Shown here in pieces: positions 1 to 12,100 of a stretch of DNA of 64,000 nucleotides. Location: assembly GCF_000224145.3 (NCBI RefSeq), contig NC_020172.2:1372921-1436920 (forward strand). The letters run 5' to 3'. The DNA comes from Ciona intestinalis (Eukaryota; Chordata; Ascidiacea; Phlebobranchia; Cionidae). How positions within the stretch are numbered: position 1 is the first letter of the stretch; every line of letters starts with the position of its first letter. The translations under genes and the position numbers were made by a program. The notes beneath the pieces are model-generated. The model worked only from the letters and a program-made list of their open reading frames with translations. It had not been told where the DNA came from and did no database searches.

Positions 1-175
1 TTCAAAAAAATGGTACAATCATGTATGAAGTAAAAAATGTTATGCGAGTATAAAAAGTAATAATTGAACCAAGGTAAAACATAATTTTTCACAATTTTTG
101 GAAAATTAATGTAACAATTTTAACTAGCATGCAAAAGTGTTCAATAAATAAATCCCAAATAAAAAAACAACATAC

Positions 176-3100
176 CTAGAGTAGCAAGTAGAGCAGAGCA
201 GAGATGGAATGTTGGGAACAGAAGTTGTTGGTATCTGGATAATGCACTTGAACCTAATTCTGGAAATAAAGAAACAATTACTGAGGATTTAGTGTAGGGT
301 AAAAAAAAGAAAAAAAATTATCAACAAAAAATAATTTTTGTTGTATGTATTCTAACGATACTAGTTTCGTTTATAAAAGGATTACCAAAACTTATTGCCA
401 AATTAACAAGTAAAGAGTTTTGCATATGATTATAATGACATGAAGTGTGGAAAATAGCATATGTTTAATAATGACTGTTGTTGTCTCTTCATTCGAGGAC
501 AAATAAGTTACATTTTCAGTATTAAATGTAGTAGGGTGAGAAAAGATGGGACACCTTTTCATTCTGTTTTCCCGTCCCATTTGGCAGTAAACAAAGAACG
601 CTCCAAGAATTACAAAATCCTATCCTTAGAACTCCCATAGGCTGTTGTTAAATGTTTAAAACCCAATCAGGGTATTTAGATGTTATGTGGTAAAAGTGTC
701 CCATCTTCTCCCACCCCACTATAACATTTATAGTTAATTGGTAAAGCAAATTTACTTACCACTGTCATTTGATTCCGGTCTCATTTGTAGGAAGTTGCAT
801 TCCGCAAGTTGAGTAAGAATACCGCAGTCAATTATCGCTCTAGCTCCACCTTGTGTCTCGGCTATTGAGCACAACAGCGCCATCTTCTGTTCATAAATGA
901 ACACAGAGCGAGGAGTATCTTGGTTGGGATCTAGGGACTCCTGGAGAGAGGCATCTTCCTGGCTAAAGCTGAGATAAAAAGATAAGTTTAAAATAATATA
1001 TGTGTTCTTTGGGGAGGTCCTACAGCATGGCACATAGGACCTAAATTTTAGTCTAAGGTAACACCTTTAACCAACACCTCAACACCCAGGTATTTTGAAT
1101 GAATGAAAGAAGACATTCTTGAGATATTTTTTTATGGGCAATGGTATGTTATGCATTTCGATCAGGGCACATTTAACCAGGTTCAATTGTAACAATATCT
1201 AACACAACATTAGCAAATATGTTGGTTCTCGGTTACAGCTACTTGAACAGACTCCAGCACTCCTAGTTGTTTACTACTGCACGGAACTGCTATCTCATTA
1301 CCACAATAGATTCACAGTGGAAAAAACATAGAATGTTATTTATTTAATTTTAAAATTGTATCGTCTGTAGGGTGTAACGGTCACGCCTTTTATCCAAAAC
1401 ATTATTTCTTTCTTTTTTATCAACAAGCGTGTTTTAACAACTGTTGTTTTACCGTTACTACCCGTCTTTTCGCTTTTTATTAACTCTCTTGTTCTTCGTT
1501 ATCCTGACCGAAGAGACGAAATAAATTTCATACATTCATTCATTCAGAATCGAAAACAGGTTCTTTTGAGTTGAATAATCAAAGCAGTCAATCAGTATTA
1601 AGTAAGTGATGGTACCGAGATAATTGCTTGTAATAACTGCACAAGATAATTTGGTAAAGATAATTTATTGCTTCTGTAAACACAGTGGCTAAACTGGCAG
1701 TAGTGTAATGATGATTGACACATATGAGGTTTTGGTGATCAGTATAAATTAGACAGCAAAAAAAAATTTTTTTGTGTACTTTTCTTAGCTGATATGCCTA
1801 AAAATGAGTACTTGCAAAGTTTTCTGTATCAGACTAAAAAATGAAGGCTGTGACATTGTTGCTGACAGTTATAGCAGTGATTTTCACTGTAGAGGTGACT
1901 GCTACAAGTCAAAACCAGTACATGGTATGTAGGTCAGTGGAAAGACTGCCATACACCATTCAAGAGACATTGCAATCCAATGCAACTGGAACAAGAGGAC
2001 CGATAGGTTTACCGGGGAAGAAAGGACCCAGGGGTACTAAGGGTCCTATAGGTTTCCCTGGAGTCAAGGGTTTACCAGGACCCAGAGGTTTAGAGGGACC
2101 TAAAGGTTCACAGGGATCTAAGGGTCCACCAGGACACAGAGGCAACTCAGGTGCTAAAGGTTTACAAGGACTTAAAGGTTCGCAAGGACCTAATGGTTTA
2201 AGTGGTCCTAGGGGTGTACAAGGTATTACTGGTGTGAAAGGATCAAAAGGTGCACCAGGGCCCAGAGGTGTAACGGGTCCTAGGGGTTTACAAGGACCTA
2301 AGGGTGTTCAAGGACCCCGTGGTTTACAAGGTCTTCCTGGTTTAAAAGGATCCAAAGGTGCATCGGGAGCTACAGGTGCCGCAGGACCTAAAGGTTTAAA
2401 AGGATCCAGAGGCGTAATAGGTCCTAAAGGTTTAAAAGGAGCTAGAGGTGTGAATGGACCAAGGGGACCAAAAGGAATAAAAGGTGTTGGAGGTGCCATG
2501 GGCCCAAAGGGTTCAATGGGACCAAAAGGGAAACAAGGTATAAAGGGACGTGCTGGTTCATCTGCTAATGTGAACTGGGCAGAGGTTGACCGAAGAATAC
2601 AAAGGGCATTGCAGAATTATGTGCCAACAACAACAACTGTAGCACCCACAACAACAAAAAGTGCAGTAGCTAGATGCAGTGAGTATTGTATACATACTTC
2701 TCATAGGATATATACATGTTTGGTTGGTCTGAAAATCAAATCAATTGTAGTAATGTAAAAATGTACCTTAAATACTGTTAAAACTGCCCAGCTCTAGGCC
2801 GTAGAATCTAGAGCATAACTGTTCTAAAATATGTTGTTCAATAACCATGTGTCTATTTTTTTATAAAATATAGGTTTATGAATAAACAAAACAGAGAATT
2901 CCGGTATGAACTTAGCATGGCACAGTTGTTACCAGAGAATATGGCTGCCAACAGTGTGGGTGTATTTGTCCTTGGACAAAACACACAATGGCACAAAACT
3001 GCCAGTAATGTATAAATTGTCAGTCAAACAGGATAATCCCCCCCCCCCCCAAATAAGTATCGACAAGTGGGCAGTATATAAAATAGAACATCCGTGCCAC

Positions 3101-6100
3101 AGGGACTGTCATTGGCTTGCCATGGTAGGATAATTAAGTTTCATTCATTTAAGTTTAATTAAATTTCATAGGAGAGGACAAGGGTGCTTGGTATCGTGGT
3201 CGTTGCATGCGGGCACCTAGATGGGCGCGTGGATAAACTTTACAATTTAAAGGAATCTACACAAAACAACGGACAAGGGTTAGCTGTGTGGCAATATACA
3301 AGTCGCTATATAAAACTTGTTATATTGATAAAATGTAAAAATAACTTTTCCAATAATATGGGCTATGTTGTATTTTTTAGGTTTTGTTGCGGAGAAGCAA
3401 AAATGTAATTAAATTGTAATTTTCGCTGCTAATAAATTGGTTGTTTATATATATTCGCTATACTTCGTAATGTGAAAATAAAGCAATAATTTACCAAAGT
3501 AAAAATGATATTATTCTTTAGAATCGAAGAGAAAGAAAACTGAAACTAATTAAATAAAACAAAACAATTCGTCATCATTGTGTAATGTGCCTGGTTTTAA
3601 TAACCGCTTACAGTCAAATTTTGCTTTGACGATAAATGGTGTTAAATTAAAACATAAGAGTATTGGTTTTCACATATAAATTCACAAGCAGCAAATCTTA
3701 AGTATGATTTTCTTTGGATACATAGACCCAGCTCAAAAGCTGTGTTGTTTGCTGTAACACAATACAGCTACCACAACACATTTGGTTTACCACAATATGA
3801 TGAATCATCTTAGTTTAGCCCCAAAACAAAATAGCTTCCGATTTGTAATGCTTAAACTTATCAATTCATCATCATTAAAAGATTATTGAGATTCTGAGTC
3901 CCTAAATCATGTTTGTCTAGTGTAAGCTACACTGGCTTGTTTTGAGGTTGAGTCAATAATGAACAGTAATTGCATTTTCCGCCCACGATTTGAGAGAAAA
4001 ATAACACAGAGTGTACACATGTGATAAACAAAGTTTTCCATCAATAAAACTGATTTAAAAAGGGCAACTCTGTCTTTTTGGCGAGTTAAAAGCTTCGCAC
4101 TTTACAGTTTGTTATACATATGCAGTTAAGACTCACAAGATGAGGGTTGTAGCAATGTTACTTATACTTTCTGCAGTGACTTTCACTGCAGAGTCAACTG
4201 TTAGAAACCAGTACATGGTTTGTAGGTCAGTGGAAGGTATTTATGATCCAAACCAAGAAATACAGCAATCCAATGCGACGAGTGTACGAGGTCCAATGGG
4301 TAAACCGGGTAAAAGGGGGCCTAGAGGTTTGCAGGGACCAAAAGGCTCACAAGGACCTACAGGTTTGCAGGGGCTACCTGGGTCATCTGCTGCCATGAAT
4401 TGGACGGAGATTGATCGGAGAATCCAAGTTGCCATGCAAAACTACATGCGTGAAATGCAGCAGCACTTCACAATTGTAAGAATGCCAAGTACTGCTTCCA
4501 CATTGCCAACAACATCTACAACAGTATCTACAGTGACAGCAACAATGGATGTATCAGATTGCGGTAACAACTATTATTTCTGTTTGAAAAATATAGCAAC
4601 TACTTAACCCTGTCATACCAAAACGCTAGACACATAGTCGGACAATTGTGGAAAATAATGTAAATGAACTTTGCAAACTTATTTGTAGATGGCGTCGCCT
4701 ACCATGGTCGATGTATATGGCTGCCCTTTTTAAGTTCTGGCAATGGAAGAAAAGAGAGAGCAGAAAGTGTTTGCAACCAAGGGCAAGGGACACTGGTGGA
4801 CATTGAAAGTGAAGAAATGTTTAATGTGGTGTACAACTATGTTAAAACTTCCTACAATTCTGGACTACAAAATTCAGTAATAGTGTGGCTTGCTTCTACA
4901 CTTGAGGTGAGCATTTTCACACAATTACCTTGTTGAAAACATGAATTTGATATTTAGTGTAACTGTTTAGTACCTGCTTAGAGATTTTGATCTGTCTGCT
5001 GCTATTATTACTTTAATAAATGATTTTAAAATAAATTCTAAAAATATTTACAGAAAACTGTAGCTCATAAACTTGTATAGCAATTGAAACTACAAACTCG
5101 TATTCCTTTTATTTTAGAACGATGGAGTGCGGCAGAGCAGAGGTAATGGAGCAACTTATACCAAGTGGTATTCCAATCGCCGAGTTTCATGGCGACCACA
5201 AATTAATTGCCTGGTTTTTTCGGTGAACACCAAACCAACCAAACAAGCTTATGGCATGATCGCTGTACCACCTTACTTCCCAAGAGGGGTTCCTTTGTGT
5301 ATTTCAGAATAAAAAGACTAAAACCAGGAGGCAAATGCTTGCTTGCTATAAAAAGCTTCATAAATGCTTAACACAAAAAGCCATTGTTTTCATTATTCAA
5401 GCAGTCATCAAGACAGTATTTTGCAAGCTTTTTTTCACATTGCAACTGTTTGGAACTATTCAACCTGAAGACGTGCAACATTTTAATTATTTATATTAAA
5501 ACTTGATAGGTCAACTTTAAAACTTGATAGGTCAAAAGCAAAACCACCAAGATTTGAATTATGACAACCTGATAAATAATTACTGATATGTCATGCTTGG
5601 TGCATTGTTTGATTGACAGTCTGCTTGGTATGAAAGAGGCCTCACGTTTTGTTGTCCTGTTAAGCTTTATTTAAAACTGCATTATACAACTTGAATTTTT
5701 GTAATAGCATTACCTACCAAATAGACTACGCACAGTATTCTAGAAATGACTGTAATTGGCACACTTTATTTAATTGCAAGAAGTAAGCAAAATGGCAAAA
5801 AAAGATTTATGTTGGGTAACTTTTTTAACAAAAAAATAGCAATTATACCACAGTAGTCATGTATCCTATCCTAGGAACAGTATAATGCTTCCCTAGTTCT
5901 GTACCAACCACTACACTTATACATGTAAGAATGTAGCAAAAATCAACTCCTTTTATCAACTACAAAGCATAATTGTTAACCCATTGCCAGAAACATACAA
6001 AACACAACTTACCAACCCAAAATGACAATACAATTCATAAACTAATTTATGGAAGACAAACATAGGACTCTATTGCACAAAGTAGTTATATATGTCATAA

Positions 6101-9100
6101 GACATGCTACAATAATTTATGATGGCAAGATGCAAGGTAAATGCTATACACCTAAACTACCACAACATGACCCATTTGACGGATGACACCTGGATAAGCT
6201 TAAAAGCAAAAAAACAGCATCTGAGCGCATTAACAGTTAAAGACACACAAAATGAAGGCTGTGGCATTGTTGCTGGTGTTTGCCGCAGTGATCCTATATG
6301 CAGAGTCAACTATTAGAAATTGGAACCAGAACCAGTACATGGTTTGTAGGTCAGTGGAAGGTATTTATGATCCAAATTATGAAATACAGCAATCCAATGC
6401 GACGAGTGTACGAGGTCCAACGGGTAGACCGGGTAAAGGGGGTCCTAGGGGATTGCAGAACCCAAAAGGCTCACAAGGTCCTATTGGTTTACAAGGACCA
6501 AAGGGCTTACAAGGACCAAAGGGCTTACAAGGACTCATTGATATGCTGGGACCAAAAGGCTCTAAAGGGCTCAGAGGTTTCCGTGGATGTAAAGGTTCAC
6601 AGGAACCAACCAATGGGCTTGGTAGGGCCGATGGGTTTGTAAGGTCTAAAAGGTTCATAAGGATTCATGGGTTGGCGAGGAACAAAAGGTGCACAGGGGC
6701 CTAGAGGTTTTCTTGGAGAAAAGGGATCTATGGGTGTTCAAGGACCAAAGGGTTCAAAGGGTACCATAGGTCTACGGGGACCAACTGGTTGGAGAGGTTT
6801 TCATGGACAAAAAGGATCACAAGGACCTACCGGTATACAGGGACCAAAGGGTTCACAAGGAAGCAGGGGGGTACAGGGATACAAGGGGTTAAGGGGACCT
6901 CCTGGGCCATCAGTTAATATAAATTGGGCAGAAGTTGATCGGAGAATTCAAGTTGCAATACAACGGTATATACCAACAACAACAACAACTACTACAACTC
7001 AACCACGTTCAACAACCAGGCGAACTTTTTTTCCTTTACGGTGTGTTAAGTTCCAGCAGTGTTTGCACTGTTTAGACATTACTCTGTTTAATAACAGATA
7101 ATAAACACAAAATTTGGTTTAACATTTTTCTCAGGTTATTTTGGAAGGGTTTTAAAACTTTGTTAAACAACCGAAAAATCTACCATTACACATATTATCT
7201 ATTTAATACCGGAATCTGTGTTGCATAAGTCAAAAATGAAAAAAAACAGGTATTTTAAACTTAATCCCATTTAAAATAACCATTACATGTTCAGGTCAAT
7301 TCCTATGCAAATGATGAAGAACAGAATATTCTGCTGAAGTGAAGAGACAAGAAATTCAAACTAAACATTCTTGTTTTACGTTATTGAACATTTCAACAGC
7401 AAATATTATAGTTTTTATGTCATTTGCTTTGTACCAAACTATTGCAGAATAAAAATACCCGATTTAGTGTGACCATGTTTGTGTCCAAATTAACTGCAAA
7501 ATCATGCCTTTTGCATAAGAACCATTTTTTCAGACAGTCTGTAATAAGAAACAATGTGTTGCAGGTTTTTTCTCTCGTTGCAGATATTTAATTTAAGAAG
7601 CAGACGCATTTAATAGCTCATGTTTGGTATACACATGCCAAGTTTCTTTGTCAAACAAAACCAGAAAATAAAATCCTATCAGAGTTGCTTTGCCAAAAGA
7701 AAAGGAAATTATATTTAATAAATGGCAATGAAAGTTATAAACTGCTTCAAATATTAATTACTTGCTTTGAAACTGATATCTTTACAATCAAAGTCTGATT
7801 AAAATAGGACCATATTACCACATATCATTTAAATAAAGAACCAACCGTGCTGGCCAACTTAGCTTGACACAAACTTCATTAAATTTACATAACGAACATG
7901 ACATACAATGATTCATGATTCTGCCAATGATTAATGTTTTGCACTTTTGAATGTGGATTGGGATTTTGTTCATGCTTACTTTGCTATAAAAGCAGCAAAC
8001 ATGTTCTTGACTGCATTTGTAATTAACTTTCAAAATGGTTGGAGTTACGTTGCTGATACTTGCTGCAGTGACTTTCACTGCAGAGTCAACTGTTCGAAAC
8101 CAGTACATAGTTTGTAGGTCAGTAGAAGGTATTTATGATCCAAACCAAGAAATACAGCAATCCAATGCGACGAGTGTACGAGGTCCCATGGGTAGACCGG
8201 GTAAAAGGGGTCCTAGGGGTTTGCAGGGACCAAAAGGCTCACAAGGACCTTTGGGTATGCTAGGGCCAAAAGGTTTACAAGGACCCATAGGTTTGCAAGG
8301 ACCGGTGGGTCTACAAGGTCCAAAAGGCCTACAAGGACCCAGCGGGCCCAAGGGTATAAAAGGATCAAAAGGTTCACAAGGGCTCAAGGGAACAAGGGGG
8401 CAAAAGGGTGCAAGGGGACCTTCTGGATCAGCTTCTATAAATTGGGCAGAGGTGGATAGAAGAATCCGCTTCCAAACAAGGTTAAGCAGAAGACGAATTC
8501 TTTGCAGTAAGTCACACATACAAGTAGTAAGCGAAATTTGGATAAATCTTTGGTTTTTGACAAGGTCCTCACCCATAACGATTGAAGAATAAAAAGTAAT
8601 ATATACAACAACTCTACAATGAGTTTTAGCAGCTCCTAAACTAAGTTTTTTATTCTATTGAAGTACCATATTTTAAAAAATCCTGACAAAAATATATCAC
8701 AATTTTACAGGAGTTTCCTAATAGCTTCTATAAACTTGATCTAGCCGTTTATAAAAGTTACATAACACATGCTTATGGAATCTTATATGTAGGAGGAACA
8801 TGCTATAGGCCGGGAAAGTAACGAATCCAAAAAATATTAACCACATCAAGAAGAAAAAGGAATTAAATTCAAGACTTATCAGATCATTTCTAAAATCAAA
8901 GACACCTCTACAATGCTATTAGCTATGCCAAATACAGTTATATAGAATTTCAACTGTAACAGCTGTTAACTGTAAATTCCAAAATTCAAATCTTACATTA
9001 TACATATATAGTGTATACATAGTGTTTATGCCATATATCTAACCACAAAAAGTGAATTCATACCATCGCTAAATGTATATATGCGGATGTATTTAAATAA

Positions 9101-12100
9101 ACAAACCTGTGTGCAATATGTGCCATGTATCCATTCTTCACCATGTATTGTAACCAAGTCTGATGTGTGTCAATCTGATGGATTGCATCTAAGCAAGCGA
9201 ACGCTAGCACCCTACACACACCATAACCTGAAAAATATATTTTTTTTCGTACATACAAATTAGTACCTTAATTAACTAATGCAGTTTAAGGTTGTTTTCT
9301 TGTGAAAAACACACTAAATCCAGTGTAACGCAAAGGAATATTAAACTGAAACCATATTTTAGTCTGTTAAAGAAGTTGCCATTATTTAAAACTGAAAAAT
9401 ACCCTGTAGTCATAAATGCAAAGAAACAGAGTACAGCTACCTTTACATACTCCCACATAAATATTGCTGTGCAAAAATACAAACATCTTATATTAATATC
9501 TCACCACTGGAGGCATCCTTGCATAGCAAGTCCATGAAAGTGTCTCCATATTCTTGTAGTAATTGGAGGTTGTCACGATTCAAACGAGCATAGATGTCCT
9601 CACTTGACGCGAGTAACATTAGGTTGCCATGACGTGACTCTGTAAAAAAAAAGTTATCAAATTAAAAAGAAAAATAAAGATGATATGTTGGAAAATTTAA
9701 ACTGGAGTTATTATGTGAAAGTCAACACTTTTTAATCCTGACAATAATATTATTTTAAGAGTAACACAGCAATTTTAAAGTTATTTCAAGAAATTAAAAG
9801 TAATACATCACATTTACATAGTCCTAAGATAACTACAGATTTTTCCGATTATTTTCAAGGCAACACAGCATTATTACGATATTTTCTGATTTTTAAAATC
9901 AATTGCAATGTATCCAAAAAGAAAGAGCAAATGTTTTATAAAGTAAAATAAACAAATTCCCCAAAAAAAGGTTACATATTGGTGCATACTTACTTTTTTT
10001 ATCGGAGTCATTCGGCTTTTGGCACAGTTGTAAATAGTAGAGCAGAGCCGTGTATAAATGGGTACGAACTTTCGCTGGTAAGCCTGCTTGTAGCAACCAT
10101 TCCATTGCACCCCTTACTACAACCTAGGAATAATAAGGGGATTTTAAAGTTTTTACTAAAAGGTACTCATTCGTTGAAATTGTTTATTGATCAAGAAAAT
10201 AACTTTTTATTGATAGGTTACATATAGTAGGGTGGGGGGGAACGGGACACCTAGCACATAATATCCGAATATCCTGATTGTTTTTTAACAATTAACAACA
10301 GTTTATGGAAGTCGCAAGAATACGGTTTTATAATCCTTTGAATGTTTTTTGTTTACTATCAAATTGGACGAGGAAATAGAGTAAAAAGGGGTCCCATCCT
10401 CCCCTCCCCTACTTATAATTAAACTGCCACTGTTACCAATGCTAAACTAACAAAATGGGTAATGAGGCAACTCCTGTCTATTGCCTAGATCCCCTGGTCA
10501 GGCTTACTGTGGGACCTAATCCGTATAGAAAAGATTGCACAAATCTACAAACCTGTAATGGTGCAACACTGGCCAATGATATTTCTTGTTTTGTTTCATA
10601 AGCAGAAATACTTCCATCCAGGGTTATACTGCAAAAAAAATGATATCAAATTGGAAACTTTACCCTGTTCAGGCTTTTAACCTTAATATTAAGATACAAA
10701 ACATACTAAAACTTGATTTTAAGCAAAACCAACAATGATATTATAACCGATCTCATACAAATGCATAGCAACTAATCAACGAACATACTTTGGGTCAGCA
10801 TCACCAAAAAAACTGGCTCGTATTTGTACAATGATCATGAGCACGATGCCAGCAATTGGGGAAGTTAATTCCTGCGTGGCATCACTGCTTCTGGCAGTGT
10901 TGACCAGATGTTGTAATGTGGAGAGAAGCACCTAAAATAGAAATCTCTTTTTAAAATGGAAATTATGAGTTAATTTGAAATGGAAATTATGAGTTAATTT
11001 GAAATGAAAATTATGAGCAAACTTAAAATGGAAATTATTAGTAAATTTAAAATGCAAATTATAACAACTCAAATTTACTCCTAGAAGAAACTGACAGAAA
11101 AAAAATAATTTCACATTTAAAATACTCAGAAAGAGACATGGCATGTGATAACTTGTGAAAGGACACTGTCGATTTCCTGCTATGCCAAGTTAAACTAGTT
11201 ACATTAATTCATCCATAGTTATAATAAGTGGTTGATGGGTTGAAGACCTAGGGCCTCCGACAAGAACCTAACCCATATAGAATATAAATTATATAAAAAT
11301 AATGTTGGTGTCTATATCCAAATGTACCAATGCTTGATTGCTACTCTTATGTACTACCAATCTCACATATTAATAAAAAAATCTATAATTCACCTCTTGT
11401 CTTGCTTCCTTGCTTAACAGATCAACCGGACATGCTGTTAACGCAACTTCAAGTGTGTGGCGCCACCCAGTGAGAAATGAAAGCTTCGCATGAACGGTTT
11501 CTCTTGTCATGTTTCGGTCCATCGCATTTTGAAGAATATTCTGAAAAAGAAATAAATAAATAAATTAAAAATATTGTTTGATCACATTCAAAAAACATTT
11601 TTCCTAATTTAATTTCACACAGCATTGACAAAATAAGATAATGGCTAAAAAACTGCTGTTATAAAATGAATTTAAAGTAAATTATTAAAATATTAAAACA
11701 ATTGTCACATCTTGCTTTATCTGTTCCCGTTAAAAATATCTGACTTTGACAAAAAGTAATATTATTTAAAAATAATTGCACCTGCATGTCTGCAATGGCA
11801 AGTTGTTTTCTGTTTGCATCCTCTGAGCTGGACAAAGTAGTACAGCTGGCTTCTAGTATATTGTGTAGAGCCTGGAAGAAAAGGCAGTAAAACAACAGGC
11901 AAAAAAAAGGCTTGTTGCTGCTACCATTGTGGGCGTATGTGTCCCTGGACAGGACACTTATCGACAATTGCTCCAACCCAGTGGTTACTAATGGGTTGTC
12001 CAAATTATCATCCATACATCAAAAAAAAAAAAACTCCCAAAAAAACAATTACTCACAAAGTAACATACATAGTAACTTGTAAGCAGGCACAAGGTGTATG

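Larger units (their letters stand above)
2759..4139 (+). other. Spacer between array copies A and B
   Basis: AT-rich sequence. It holds the decayed lectin exon (3172-3345), a fragment of the tRNA-derived SINE near 2955-3000 (GTGTGGGTGTATTTGTCC) and a C10 run near 3040. I see no intact gene. Confidence 0.5.

Noticed and set aside
1960..2499. Minus-strand Pro-rich open frames opposite the collagen repeats
   Set aside because: They are the antisense of Gly-X-Y codons; the repeat structure forces an open frame. The same applies at 4241-4435, 6377-6658 and 8133-8576.
2906..3133. 75-residue open frame reading WHSCYQRIWLP, at first sight a lectin exon for copy A
   Set aside because: Part of it matches the SINE family (GTGTGGGTGTATTTGTCC), and it runs into a poly-C tract. 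The better lectin match is at 3172.
10945..11060. Regular short repeats considered as a CRISPR-like array
   Set aside because: Units are about 24 bp, tandem and degenerate with no unique spacers; this is a eukaryotic minisatellite.
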